Shown: piece after piece, positions 47,176 to 56,436 of the stretch | Position numbering within the stretch: position 1 is the first letter of the stretch | Layout: the number at the start of each line of letters is the position of its first letter | From: Pirellulales bacterium | GTDB taxonomy: Bacteria > Planctomycetota > Planctomycetia > Pirellulales > JACPPG01 | Length of the DNA stretch: 64,000 nucleotides | Reading direction: 5' to 3' | Assembly: GCA_036490175.1 (NCBI GenBank) | Contig: DASXEJ010000008.1 | Location: 1-64,000 of the forward strand | Translations under genes and position numbers: made by a program | The notes under the pieces: generated by a model | The model's database searches: none | The model's input: the letters and a program-made list of their open reading frames with translations, nothing else | Told to the model about the DNA's origin: nothing

Positions 47176-47655
47176 TTATCGTTTGAGCGTGATGGGAGGC
47201 AACTCGTTGGGTTGCGCCGCCACGCGGACTTCGATGTTCGAGGTCTGAGGCTTGCTGTATTTGTCAGGAACGAGGTTGGGCCCGACGACGTAATCGTCGT
47301 TCTTGGGCACGGCTTTGTACCACTCGACCGTGACGACGTAGTCACCTTCGGCCGCGCCGTCGGCCGGCGCATAGGTAGTGGCCTCGAACGTGCCGTCGGG
47401 TTTGACGGCAGCGCGCGCCGATGGTTTCGAGGGATCCCCCTTCGGGTGCAGGATCACCAAGGCGCCAGCCGCCGGCTTTCCATTGACCGAGACCTTGCCT
47501 TGCACAGGAAAGACCGGCACACGCGGCGGCGCCGATTGGCCGCAGCCGGCGCTAGTCAGAACTGTCCCCAGGGTCAGCGCCCAAACGCCCAGACGCAATG
47601 CCGCCGAGCGAGGCGCCGCGGCAGACTTCTCCGATGTTGGGTTAAACATCATCAT
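47176..47655 (-). CDS. Lipoprotein with carboxypeptidase-regulatory-like beta domain
   Basis: 159 residues from ATG 47655, the first of three adjacent ATG codons behind AGGGGA. Lipobox LTSAGC gives a lipid-anchored Cys. The rest is a single small beta-sandwich: FPVQGKVSVNGKPAAGALVILHP, PDGTFEATTYAPADGAAEGDYVV, the pattern of carboxypeptidase-regulatory-like (transthyretin-like) domains. No enzymatic residue. It precedes the DUF1559 gene on the same strand. Confidence 0.82.
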   Translation of the reverse strand: MMMFNPTSEKSAAAPRSAALRLGVWALTLGTVLTSAGCGQSAPPRVPVFPVQGKVSVNGKPAAGALVILHPKGDPSKPSARAAVKPDGTFEATTYAPADGAAEGDYVVTVEWYKAVPKNDDYVVGPNLVPDKYSKPQTSNIEVRVAAQPNELPPITLKR

Positions 47656-47683
47656 CTCAAAATCCCCTCGTAGATAAACGATG

Positions 47684-47968
47684 CTATGGTTTTCCATTCA
47701 CGCCGATCGTCTGCCCGAATGAATCGTTGCTCGCCGGTCTTTCCACCACGACCTCGTCGATAAGTTGCCTCACGCCGGCGACGCGTTGTTGGCATTCCTG
47801 CGAAAGCTGCTTTTCGTAAAAGGTCGCCACTCGTCCGCGTAATGTGACCGTGCCGTTGCGGGCTTCGATCGCCAGGCGCCTCAGGGCGGGAAAGTTGCGC
47901 GCGCCTAGGAATTGCCTGACGCGTCCTTCCAAATCGCGATCTCGTAGTTCGTCAGTGAATCGAATCAT
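47684..47968 (-). CDS. BON domain protein
   Basis: 94 residues from ATG 47968; the frame is open to an ATG at 48103, which would add 45 residues without similarity. The BON core GTVTLRGRVATFYEKQL and V-x-G-V-R-Q-L-I-D-E-V-V-V parallel the protein at 5832-6071. No signal peptide. It lies between the YezD-like gene and the DUF1559 lipoprotein gene, all on the minus strand, 28 bp before the lipoprotein start. The 380 bp upstream to the YezD-like stop contain no convincing gene apart from this possible extension. Confidence 0.8.
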   Translation of the reverse strand: MIRFTDELRDRDLEGRVRQFLGARNFPALRRLAIEARNGTVTLRGRVATFYEKQLSQECQQRVAGVRQLIDEVVVERPASNDSFGQTIGVNGKP

Positions 47969-48348
47969 CTCTCGCACACCCGAATTCGTGTTATGTCGTG
48001 GTCTACCGAGGGCCGTAACGGGGAGTTGCGGCGTATAGCGCTCGGCAAGCGTGGCGTGTGTGTCGGTGGTTGGCAGTTGCATAATCAAGAAAGCAGAACG
48101 CATAACAGGACCTCGCCACGAAAACGCGCCTGCGGAGGACCGTCGCGCACGCGAAGCCTGGCGGCTGTGCGCGATAAGTCTGGAGCGGCGCGATCAAATG
48201 ACCACGTAAAACTCACCAAGTGAGCGGTCCGTGCGCCTCCGGTAGAATCCGGTCAGCGACACGCGGCGGGCGGGGATGCCTCCCGTAGTCGGGTCGGCAA
48301 ATACTCTTTTGCGGTTTCGTTTTTTGGCGAATCTTGGCGCGGCGCTAA

Positions 48349-48561
48349 TTACTCCGATCCGCGGCGCAATCGCACGCGCTCGATCCGTTCGATCTGAATG
48401 ACGACGCCATCCTGGACCGTGATCGCGATCTGACCGTATTGCAAGCCGCTCAGTGCCTGCCGAACCTGCGACAAGGCCTGGTCGACGCGCGATTCTGGTC
48501 GCGCCGAGACCGATGCGGCGGCGGTTGCTGCGACGGGCTCGGGTCTACGTTGGTTATCCAT
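48349..48561 (-). CDS. YezD/DUF2292 small protein of the sulfate operon
   Basis: 70 residues from ATG 48561; the frame extends upstream without similarity. An N-terminal Ala-rich segment is followed by LSQVRQALSGLQYGQIAITVQDGVVIQIERIERVRL, the DUF2292 (YezD) fold of about 45 residues. DUF2292 genes are frequently found with sulfate assimilation genes, and here it follows cysA by 145 bp on the same strand. It may help regulate sulfate uptake or reduction. Biochemical role unknown. Confidence 0.75.
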   Translation of the reverse strand: MDNQRRPEPVAATAAASVSARPESRVDQALSQVRQALSGLQYGQIAITVQDGVVIQIERIERVRLRRGSE

Positions 48562-48706
48562 TTCGACGACTCCTGGCGGTGTGCCTTCGCTCTGACCATC
48601 GGTTTGCCACATCGGCCGACCGTGTTGCCTGGTGCAGATAACTCACGCGGCACACAAGCAGAATCAACCTCAGGGTTTCCATACACGCCGCCTAATATCT
48701 CTCTCG

Positions 48707-49783
48707 CTAAATCACGTAGTCCGGCACTTCGGCACCGTCGGGCACGAAGACGCGCACCTTGCGCGGCGAAACGTACAACGAATCTCCGGGTCGCACTCGC
48801 AACTCGGCGTACCTTTCGGCGCTCAGTTCGACGTGCATACCAATGCCAAACTCTTCGCTCCGCACGAATATCTTGGCCACGCTGCCAGCCGGATTGACGC
48901 GATCAACCAGCACCCGCAAGCTGCCGGTGCCGGTGGGCGAATGCTCCAGGTCCAGCTCGTGCGGACGCACATACAACGTGGCCGGCATGGCCTCGTCATG
49001 GGGATAGTCCGGATATTCCAGTTCCAACCCGCCGACATGGGCCCGGCCGCTTTGCAGCCGGCCATGAAACACGTTGACGTTACCCAAGAAGTCCATCACG
49101 AACGCGTTGGCCGGATGCTCGAACACGTCCTGCGGCGTCCCTTCCTGCTCGATGCGCCCGCCGTGCATCACCACGACCTTGTCGGCCACTTCGAAGGCCT
49201 CTTCCTGGTCGTGCGTGACGAAGATGCTGGTGACGCGAATCTCGTCGTGCAGGCGGCGCAGCCATTGACGCAACTCTTGCCGAACCTTGGCATCCAGCGC
49301 GCCAAAGGGCTCGTCCAAGAGCAGCACCTTCGGCTCGATAGCCAAGGCTCGCACCAGTGCGACCCGCTGTCGCTGGCCGCCGGAAAGCTGCGAAGGATAA
49401 CGCTTCTCCAGCGAATCGAGGCGCACCAGAGTGAGCAGCTCGCGCACCCGATCCTGTATCCGCTGTTTCGGCCAGCCCCGCACGTGCAGACCGAAGGCCA
49501 CGTTGTCAAAGACGGACATATGGCGGAACAAGGCGTAGTGCTGAAACACGAAGCCAATGTTGCGTTCGCGGGCCGACTGTCCGGTGACGTCTTCTTCTTG
49601 GTAGTAGATGTTGCCGGTGTCGGCCGTCTCCAGCCCCGCGATGACACGTAGCAGCGTCGTCTTGCCTGACCCTGACGGACCCAGCAGCGCCAGCAGCGAT
49701 CCCCCCTCGGCGTCGACGCTGACATCGTCCAGCGCGAGGAAGTTTCCGAATCGCTTGGTAACTTTGTCTACCTTGATGCTCAT
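48707..49783 (-). CDS. cysA: Sulfate/thiosulfate ABC transporter ATPase
   Basis: 358 residues from ATG 49783, which overlaps the cysW stop as ATGA. It powers sulfate import as the inner-membrane-associated ATPase. Walker A GPSGSGKT (35-42), Q-loop FQHYALF, signature LSGGQ (133-137), Walker B VLLLDEP (153-159) and a C-terminal TOBE-like domain (about 240-358, with [11 protein letters not shown]) are all present. The gene is followed by the YezD-like gene. The order binding protein, CysT, CysW, CysA matches other sulfate operons. Confidence 0.94.
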   Translation of the reverse strand: MSIKVDKVTKRFGNFLALDDVSVDAEGGSLLALLGPSGSGKTTLLRVIAGLETADTGNIYYQEEDVTGQSARERNIGFVFQHYALFRHMSVFDNVAFGLHVRGWPKQRIQDRVRELLTLVRLDSLEKRYPSQLSGGQRQRVALVRALAIEPKVLLLDEPFGALDAKVRQELRQWLRRLHDEIRVTSIFVTHDQEEAFEVADKVVVMHGGRIEQEGTPQDVFEHPANAFVMDFLGNVNVFHGRLQSGRAHVGGLELEYPDYPHDEAMPATLYVRPHELDLEHSPTGTGSLRVLVDRVNPAGSVAKIFVRSEEFGIGMHVELSAERYAELRVRPGDSLYVSPRKVRVFVPDGAEVPDYVI

Positions 49784-50862
49784 CGGTCGGCTCCCATGGC
49801 GCCACTTGTCGCGACATGATGAGGTGCCCGAACGTAACCGCGCGAGAACTCGATCATGTGGCTTTTCGTAATCTGAGTGGCGTGGCCGCTGTCCTTGGTG
49901 CTTGCTGGCGCTGTTCCAGCCGCACCCACAGTACCCACGGCGGCCGTACCGTTTGCGGATTCTGCCGCCTCGTCGCCACCGCCATGTGCTATGGCGGCTG
50001 CCTCGCGCAGCTCGGAGCGGGTCTTGCGCTCCAGCGCCACCTTGGCGGCCAGAGTTACCAACGCCAGCAACGTCAGCACCGAGGCCACGGCGAATGAGCC
50101 TGGCGTGTTGTATTCCTGAAAGAGCTTTTCCACGCGCAGCGGCATTGTGTCCGTGCGTCCGGCGATATGGCCCGAGACGACGTACACGGCGCCGAATTCT
50201 CCCATCGCGCGGGCGTTGCACAGCACCACGCCGTACAACAGCCCCCACTTGATATTGGGGAGCGTGATATACCAGAAAGTCTGCCAAGGGTTCGCCCCCA
50301 GGCTGACCGCGGCTACCTCTTCTTCGGAGCCGATCGCTTCCATTACCGGAATCAACTCTCGCGCTACGAACGGGAGCGTGACGAACGTCGTGGCGAGAAT
50401 CAGTCCCGGCAGCGCGAAGATAACCTTTATGTTGTGCTCGCGCAGCCACGGGCCCAGGTAGCCTTGCAGTCCAAAGATCAGTACCAGCGACAGTCCCGCC
50501 ACGACCGGTGAGACCGAAAACGGCAGGTCGATGAGCGTGGTCAGCAATGTGCGGCCCGGGAAGCGAAACCGCGAAATGGTCCAGGCGGCCGCCACACCGA
50601 ACACCGTGTTCACGGCCACCGCGATCGGCGCCACGATCAGCGTCAGCAAGATGGCGTGCCGCGTGTCCCGATCAATCACCAGGCTATCCCAATAAGTTTT
50701 CCAACCTGCCGAGAGGGCCTGGGCAAAAACATTGATCACCGGCACGATCACTAGCAGTCCGACGACTGACATGGCCAGCGCGATCAACGTCCAGCGAACC
50801 ACCGGGTGGTCCGACCGGGCCGAGCCTTTGTTCACATGGGTCAGCTGGCTGGGATTATGCAT
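49780..50862 (-). CDS. cysW: Sulfate ABC transporter permease CysW with long C-terminal extension
   Basis: 360 residues, versus about 290 for usual CysW. Six hydrophobic segments; the EAA loop reads [27 protein letters not shown]. It forms the channel with CysT. After the last helix (about 290) there is an extra 70-residue, Ala/Gly/Ser-rich, basic tail not expected in this family; it may be cytosolic. The start codon overlaps the cysT stop by 8 bp and its own stop overlaps the cysA ATG, so translation is coupled along the operon. Confidence 0.93.
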   Translation of the reverse strand: MHNPSQLTHVNKGSARSDHPVVRWTLIALAMSVVGLLVIVPVINVFAQALSAGWKTYWDSLVIDRDTRHAILLTLIVAPIAVAVNTVFGVAAAWTISRFRFPGRTLLTTLIDLPFSVSPVVAGLSLVLIFGLQGYLGPWLREHNIKVIFALPGLILATTFVTLPFVARELIPVMEAIGSEEEVAAVSLGANPWQTFWYITLPNIKWGLLYGVVLCNARAMGEFGAVYVVSGHIAGRTDTMPLRVEKLFQEYNTPGSFAVASVLTLLALVTLAAKVALERKTRSELREAAAIAHGGGDEAAESANGTAAVGTVGAAGTAPASTKDSGHATQITKSHMIEFSRGYVRAPHHVATSGAMGADR

Positions 50863-51679
50863 AGTGTCGCTTGCTCCAGCGCTCTAGCAGGTTGATCAGG
50901 ATCAACAGCGAGAACGACATAGCCAGCAGCACCACCGCGATCGCGGTCGCCTCTTTGTAGGCGAATTGCTCAAGTCGCGCGACGATCAGCATCGGTGCGA
51001 TCTCGGTATCGAACGGCTTGTTCGCCGACACGAACACCACCGAACCATATTCACCCAGTGCCCGGGCCAGCGATAACGAAAAGCCCGTTACCATCGCCGG
51101 CAGGACCAAAGGGATGATCACCCACGTAAAGGTTTGCCAGCGACTGGCCCCCAACAGCGCGGCCGCCTCTTCGGTTTCGGCTTCCAGGCTTTCCAGCACA
51201 GGCTGCAAGGCGCGGACGACAAACGGCAACCCAATAAACGTCAGCACCAGCACCACGGCCAAGCGCGTGTAAGCGGCTTCGATTCCCAGCGGCACCAGGA
51301 ACTGACCGAGCCAACCCTGTTCGACATACAAGCTGGAATACACCAATCCCGCGACCGCCGTCGGCAAGGCAAACGGCACGTCGACCACCGAGTCGAGCAG
51401 TCGTTTGCCGGGGAACTCGTAGCGCACCAAGACCCAGGCGATCAATAATCCCAGCACGCTGTCGATCGCGGCCGAAACCACCGACGCGCCCACCGTCAAC
51501 GAATACGCGGCGCGAGCCCGTGGTGTCCAAACGGCGGCCCAGAACTCGGCGGGCGTCAAAGAGCAGGCCTTGAAGGCGCAGGCGGCCAGCGGCACCAGCA
51601 CCAGCACGCCCAAATAAAACATCGTGAAGCTCAGGCTGAGCCGGAAGCCAGGCAGCACGCTTCGATTGCCTTTAGCCAT
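50855..51679 (-). CDS. cysT: Sulfate ABC transporter permease CysT
   Basis: 274 residues. Six membrane segments, with the EAA loop EEAAALLGASRWQTFTWVIIPLVLP. It pairs with CysW to form the sulfate channel. It starts at ATG 51679 and lies 94 bp after the binding-protein gene; its end overlaps cysW by 8 bp. Confidence 0.93.
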   Translation of the reverse strand: MAKGNRSVLPGFRLSLSFTMFYLGVLVLVPLAACAFKACSLTPAEFWAAVWTPRARAAYSLTVGASVVSAAIDSVLGLLIAWVLVRYEFPGKRLLDSVVDVPFALPTAVAGLVYSSLYVEQGWLGQFLVPLGIEAAYTRLAVVLVLTFIGLPFVVRALQPVLESLEAETEEAAALLGASRWQTFTWVIIPLVLPAMVTGFSLSLARALGEYGSVVFVSANKPFDTEIAPMLIVARLEQFAYKEATAIAVVLLAMSFSLLILINLLERWSKRHYA

Positions 51680-51773
51680 GGCTTGTTCCAGGTTCAGTCC
51701 GGGGAGCGTGGGAAGAAAAATGGTGCATTTTGCAGGAACGAATTAAATCATAACGTCGCAGTCAAGCCGGTTG

Positions 51774-52808
51774 CTATTTGCCTTGAGAAGCGGTATCGAA
51801 GATGTTGTCGAACACGGCCCCTTCGGCGAAGAACTCTTGCGCTGCGGCATCCCAATCGGTTGAAATTTTGTCGATCGTGAACAACTCGACCGTGGGAAAG
51901 GTTTGCGCGTGATTCGCCAACACGTCTTCGTTGATCGGCCGGTAGAAATTCTTGGCGACGATCTCTTGTCCCGCGGGCGTATAGAGGAAGTTCAGATAGG
52001 CCTCGGCGGCCTTGGTCGTGCCGTGACGCTTGACGTTCGAGTCGACCACGGCCACTTTCGGCTCGGCGCGGATACTTAGCGGCGGATAAACGATTTCCAG
52101 CTTGTTGCCCGATTCGCGAACCTCGAGCTGCGCCTCGTTCTCCCAGGTTAAATGCACATCCCCCTGGCCCTTCTGTGCAAAGGTCGTGGTGGCGCCGCGG
52201 GCCCCCGAGTCGAGTACGGGAACGCGACGATACAACTCGGTGACATATTTGATCGCGTCGTCCCGCGAGCCGCCGCGTAGCAACACGCTACCCCAGGCGG
52301 CCAAAAACGACAGCTTGCCGTTGCCCGAGGTCTTGGGACTGGGCGTGATCACTTTCACGTCGCCGCTGACGAGATCGGCCCAGTCCTTGATCTGTTTCGG
52401 ATTCCCTTCGCGCACGACGAAAACGATCGTCGAGAAGTATGGGAGAGAATGATTGGGGAACCGCTCTTCCCAGTCGGCATCGATCAAGCCCGACTTGCGA
52501 ATCGCGTCCACGTCCGACCATAGCGGCAATGAGACGATATCCGCCTCGAGACCGTCGATGACACTGCGGGCCTGGCTGGCCGATCCGCCGTGTGACTGGC
52601 GAATTGACACATGCGGCGAGTTCTGGGTGTTGTATTCGGATGCGAAGGTTGTGTTAACGGCCTCGAAAAGCTCCCGCGTCGGGTCATAAGAGACGTGCAA
52701 CAGCTCGACTTCGTTGGCGCTTCCCCCAGAGCAGCCCGCAATCGTGAGCGCGGTCCCGCCCCCCAGACTTGCCAGAATTGCCAACCCCCAGATCGAACGT
52801 TTGGACAT
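51774..52808 (-). CDS. cysP: Sulfate-binding lipoprotein
   Basis: 344 residues from ATG 52808 (GGAAGGA lies 5 bases upstream; ATG 52811 is directly adjacent). Lipobox TIAGC at the end of a short signal; the mature part is a periplasmic sulfate/thiosulfate-binding protein of the CysP/Sbp family (VELLHVSYDPTRELFEAVN, LPYFSTIVFVVREGNPKQIKDW, VITPSPKTSGNGKLSFLAAWG, TEAYLNFLYTPAGQEI-like segment). It delivers sulfate to CysTW. First gene of the operon, so the AT-rich inverted-repeat region upstream probably controls it. The cysP/sbp distinction cannot be made firmly. Confidence 0.88.
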   Translation of the reverse strand: MSKRSIWGLAILASLGGGTALTIAGCSGGSANEVELLHVSYDPTRELFEAVNTTFASEYNTQNSPHVSIRQSHGGSASQARSVIDGLEADIVSLPLWSDVDAIRKSGLIDADWEERFPNHSLPYFSTIVFVVREGNPKQIKDWADLVSGDVKVITPSPKTSGNGKLSFLAAWGSVLLRGGSRDDAIKYVTELYRRVPVLDSGARGATTTFAQKGQGDVHLTWENEAQLEVRESGNKLEIVYPPLSIRAEPKVAVVDSNVKRHGTTKAAEAYLNFLYTPAGQEIVAKNFYRPINEDVLANHAQTFPTVELFTIDKISTDWDAAAQEFFAEGAVFDNIFDTASQGK

Positions 52809-53341
52809 CATATTCCTTCCCATTCGTGCCCTCTGGCCGTTGTCGAATCCATCGCGGGTGAGCAGTCTGCGGCGGGCTGTTTATCGAAGTCCTTTTCGGA
52901 CAGTATTTTAGGGATAACCCGGAAAATCATCTAATCATCAGTATCTTGATTATGATGATAACTATCGTCATTTGAGTGTTGTTTGTCAAGCTCGCTTTGG
53001 ATCATTTTTCGGGCTTCGCCGGCGGCACATCAGTCGGGGTGCCGACCGAGCGAGCCACGGACGAAATGGACTCGATAACTCTGATTTTCCCGTGCTGGCA
53101 AGCAGCATGTGGTAGGATCGGGCCGACCTAAAAACCGAAAACCGAGGGGCCACGGCGCATGCCCGTTGGTTTTCTGGGGCGGACCCCTTGGCGGGGGATA
53201 TTACGCAGAGCGGCTTCCGGCTTCTAAGGGCGCTGGCGATGTCGCTCTGGTCCGCGCTTGGTAAATGACGATCAATCCCGGTAGAGCTGACACTTTGTCG
53301 TCGGCTGGCCGCGGATCACGCGCATCAAGGGAATCAGCTAG
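52809..53341. other. Divergent regulatory region of the sulfate operon
   Basis: 533 bp between the sulfate-binding lipoprotein gene (minus) and the acyltransferase-like gene (plus). The part at 52881-52985 is AT-rich, unlike the surroundings, and contains the inverted repeats listed separately. On the minus strand TAAAAT (52910-52905) could be a -10 box for the operon. No coding frame is convincing. Confidence 0.55.
52926..52970. promoter_or_regulatory. AT-rich inverted repeats upstream of the sulfate operon
   Basis: ATCATCTAATCA (52926-52937) faces TGATTATGATGAT (52947-52959), a near-perfect inverted repeat with one extra base. A second dyad, ATGATGAT (52952-52959) and ATCGTCAT (52964-52971), overlaps it with one mismatch. 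They lie 118 bp upstream of the cysP start. They look like operator sites for a sulfur-responsive regulator; the regulator is not in the window. Confidence 0.5.
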
Positions 53342-54466
53342 ATGGCCGGAGTCGAGATCACGCCGGTGGTTAGTGCCGCTGACTTGCGAGCTTTTATTGA
53401 CCTGCCCTGGTCCCTTTACCCGCGTGACTCGAACTGGGTGCCACCGCTGAAGTCGGAAGTCCGGCATACGCTCGATACTGAGCGGCACCCCTTCTGGAAA
53501 TTCTCACAACAACAGTTGTATCTCGCACGGCGTGGTGGGCGCACGGTGGGGCGCATCGCGGCGATCGTCGATGGCAACTACAACGTGCATCACAAAGAGA
53601 AGATGGGCGTGTGGGGATTCTTCGAGTGCGCAGACGATCTCGAAGCCGCGCAAGGACTGTTTGCTGCTGCCGCCGATTGGACGCGCGCTCGGGGCATGAC
53701 TTTTATGCGCGGTCCGCTGAATCCGTCGACGAACTACGAAATCGGCATGTTGATCGACGGCTTCCAGCATCCGCCCGTTGTTATGATGCCTTGGAATCAT
53801 CCGTACTACGTCACATTGGCCGAGCAGAGTGGATTGGCAAAAGAGAAGGACCTGTTGGCCTTCTACATTGGCCCCGACGACTTTCCGGCCGAGCGGACCG
53901 AGCGACTGGCGAAAGTGATCGTCAAACGCCACAACATGTCGCTGCGCTGTGCCGATAAGCGGCACTTCAACAAAGAAATGGCGCTGATCAAAGATATTTA
54001 TCACGCGTCATGGGAGACGAGTTGGGGATTTGCCCCCATGACCAATGAAGAGATCGATGAGATGGGGCGCAGCTTGCTCCGTTTTGTTGATCTCGACCTG
54101 GTCTTTTTTCTATATCACGGTCAGGATCCCGCGGGCGTGGCCGTGGTGCTGCCCGACATCAACCCTGTGTTGAAGCTACTCAACGGACGGATCGGGCCCA
54201 TTGGATTGGCGAAGATGCTGCTGTTCGGCCGGGGCAAGCGCGGCTGGCGCGGCACCGTGTTCGGCTTCAAGCCTGAATTTCGCAAGATCGGATTGCCGCT
54301 GGTGGCCTTCGACTATACGAATCGTATTCTTCGCGAGCCGCGGAAGCGGTCCTCGTTTTTGGAACTGGGTTGGAACCTGGAAGACAACCGGGATATCAAC
54401 CAGTTCGCGGCCGACGTGGGGGGCAAGGTCTACAAGCGCTATCGCCTCTGGCGCAAAGAGCTATAG
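53342..54466 (+). CDS. GNAT-fold acyltransferase-like protein (YghO type)
   Basis: 374 residues. The pattern FIDLPWSLYPRDSNWVPPLKSEVRHTLD at the N-terminus, FMRGPLNPSTNYEIGMLIDGF in the middle, and FLELGWNLEDNRDINQFA near the C-terminus match the YghO-like proteins of the acyl-CoA N-acyltransferase superfamily. No GNAT motif A with a clear acetyl-CoA loop is obvious by eye. Cytosolic, substrate unknown. It starts at ATG 53342 with GGGAATCAG upstream; divergent from the sulfate operon. Confidence 0.75.
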   Translation: MAGVEITPVVSAADLRAFIDLPWSLYPRDSNWVPPLKSEVRHTLDTERHPFWKFSQQQLYLARRGGRTVGRIAAIVDGNYNVHHKEKMGVWGFFECADDLEAAQGLFAAAADWTRARGMTFMRGPLNPSTNYEIGMLIDGFQHPPVVMMPWNHPYYVTLAEQSGLAKEKDLLAFYIGPDDFPAERTERLAKVIVKRHNMSLRCADKRHFNKEMALIKDIYHASWETSWGFAPMTNEEIDEMGRSLLRFVDLDLVFFLYHGQDPAGVAVVLPDINPVLKLLNGRIGPIGLAKMLLFGRGKRGWRGTVFGFKPEFRKIGLPLVAFDYTNRILREPRKRSSFLELGWNLEDNRDINQFAADVGGKVYKRYRLWRKEL

Positions 54467-54664
54467 GGCAATCGCCGCTTGTCACGCGGACGCGACACTT
54501 CGATCCCCCAATTCGGGCCTTGCAGATTCATCGCAGCAGCCGCTTTTTCTTGCCTCGCGCGTTGGACGGCTTTATCTTAGCGTCATCGTTAACGTAGCGC
54601 CGTCGTCGCCCGCATCCGTGCCAGCACGACATGTTGTCGCGCCCCCAAAGCAGGAGTCGTTCGC

Positions 54665-55618
54665 ATGCCTCGTTCCCGTCATCTATTCAAAATGGCTATG
54701 GGTCACGCTCGCCAGTCGCCCGCTGGTTTATCGCGGCGCAACTGGATATCGCTTTCGGCCGTCGGCGGAATGGCTGCGGCGGCATTGGCCGTGCACTCGC
54801 AGACTCCGGCTGCCGTCGCCGACGAAGAACCGCAGTGGAAGATCACAAACGGACGCATCAATCAGTCGGTCGTCCATTGGTGCTTCAATCCGATGCCGCT
54901 GGACGAGTTGGCACGCGCCGCGGCGGCACTGGGAATGAAATCAGTGGAAATTGTCGCGCCGGAGCAGTGGCCTATTCTCAAGCAGCACGGACTCGTTTGT
55001 GCCTGCACGCCCAGCCACGGTTTTGTGCGAGGCCTGAACCACAAGGAGTATCACGCCGAGTGCATCGAGAAGCTCACCACCGCGATCGAGGCTACCGCCG
55101 CCGCGGGTTTTCCCAACGTGATTACATTCTCGGGCATGCGCGAAGGGCTGACCGACGAGGAAGGGATCAAGAATACGGTCGAAGGGCTGAAGAAGGTGCT
55201 CCCGTTGGCGGAGAAAAAGGGAGTCAACCTCGTGCTCGAGCCGCTCAACACGCGCGTCGACGTCGAGATGAAGGGGCACCCCGGCTATCAGTGTGATCGT
55301 GTCGAATGGGCCGTGGAAGTGTGCGACAAAATCGGCTCGCCAAGGATGAAGATCCTCTTCGACATCTATCACACCCAAATCATGCAGGGAGATGTCATTA
55401 CTCGAATCCGCCAGTTCAAAGACTACATCGGCCACTACCACACGGCGGGCGTGCCGGGCCGCAACGACTTAGATGTTGTCCAGGAAATCAACTATCCGGC
55501 CATCATGCAAGCGATCGTCGAGACCGGTTACCGCGGCTACGTAGGGCAGGAATTCATCCCGCTGGGCACTGACAAAATCGCCGCCTTGCGACGCGGCGTG
55601 CGGATCTGCGACGTGTAG
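54665..55618 (+). CDS. Exported hydroxypyruvate-isomerase-like TIM-barrel protein
   Basis: 317 residues with a Tat-like N-terminus (LSRRNWISLSAVGGMAAAALAV). The mature part is a xylose-isomerase-like TIM barrel of the Hyi family: IEIVAP-type strand (SVEIVAPEQWP), LVLEPLNTRVD, LFDIYHTQIMQGD, HYHTAGVPGRNDLD and GYVGQEFIP. Metal ligands Glu, Asp, His and Glu are present in these strands. It isomerises or epimerises an unknown sugar or keto acid. AGGAG precedes ATG 54665. It is convergent with LemA. Confidence 0.88.
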   Translation: MPRSRHLFKMAMGHARQSPAGLSRRNWISLSAVGGMAAAALAVHSQTPAAVADEEPQWKITNGRINQSVVHWCFNPMPLDELARAAAALGMKSVEIVAPEQWPILKQHGLVCACTPSHGFVRGLNHKEYHAECIEKLTTAIEATAAAGFPNVITFSGMREGLTDEEGIKNTVEGLKKVLPLAEKKGVNLVLEPLNTRVDVEMKGHPGYQCDRVEWAVEVCDKIGSPRMKILFDIYHTQIMQGDVITRIRQFKDYIGHYHTAGVPGRNDLDVVQEINYPAIMQAIVETGYRGYVGQEFIPLGTDKIAALRRGVRICDV

Positions 55619-55654
55619 CGTTAACGCGTGAAAACCCGCGGCGCGCCTGTGGCG

Positions 55655-56254
55655 CTAACTCTTGGTCGCCGGCTCGGCCGTGCCGAAGTCGACTTTGGGA
55701 GTTTCATGGGCCTCTTCCGATGGCTTGAAATATTCCGCCGCTTTGACTCCGGCGAGCGATGCGTAGAGGCTCGATGGGAACTTTCTGACAAAGACATCGA
55801 GCGTCTTGACAGATTCGTTGTAGCGCATGCGCTCGACGGACAGGCGATTTTCCGTACCGGCCAGTTCGTCTTGCAGCTTCAAGAACGATTCGTTCGATTT
55901 CAGCTCGGGATATTTTTCTTGCAAGAATAACAATCGCGATAATGCCTGCTCGACTCCGGTAGCTGCCTCGGCCTTTTCGGCCACGGTGCCGGACTTCTGC
56001 GTTTGGAAGTAGGCTTTCCGTGCTTCGGCAATGCCGAGGAATATCTTCTGTTCCTGGCCGGCGATTCCCTTAACCGTGTTCACGAGATTGGGAATCATGT
56101 CGTAGCGACGCTGTAGCTCGTTTTCGACCTGCGCCCAATGCTGCTTGACGTTCTCGTCCAGCGTGATGGCCTCGTTATATCCCTGATAGGCGCAGCTGCC
56201 TGCGGCCAGGGCCACGACCAAAAGTCCCACACCCGCCAGCAGAAGTGCCTTCAT
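55655..56254 (-). CDS. LemA family lipoprotein-like protein
   Basis: 199 residues. A membrane or lipobox segment (LLLAGVGLLVVALAAGSC) leads into YNEAITLDENVKQHWAQVENELQRRYDMIPNLVNTVKG, the signature start of LemA. The rest is helical (LFLQEKYPELKSNESFLKLQDELAGTENRL). LemA proteins form membrane-anchored helical assemblies of unclear role. No HtpX or other classic partner lies adjacent. Confidence 0.9.
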   Translation of the reverse strand: MKALLLAGVGLLVVALAAGSCAYQGYNEAITLDENVKQHWAQVENELQRRYDMIPNLVNTVKGIAGQEQKIFLGIAEARKAYFQTQKSGTVAEKAEAATGVEQALSRLLFLQEKYPELKSNESFLKLQDELAGTENRLSVERMRYNESVKTLDVFVRKFPSSLYASLAGVKAAEYFKPSEEAHETPKVDFGTAEPATKS

Positions 56255-56436
56255 CCGAGATACCTCAACTTCAGAAGAGCGTGCGAGAAGAAATGCTGCT
56301 CCTGAATTCTAGTATCTTCCGGCCGTCAGGGGAGCAGTGATTTTTCACGCTGCCGAGGCCGCGGTCGAGCACTACACAAGAGTTGCCGCATTGCCCGCGA
56401 CCGAACAGCCCACAGTCGCACGGCATGCTCAGGCAA

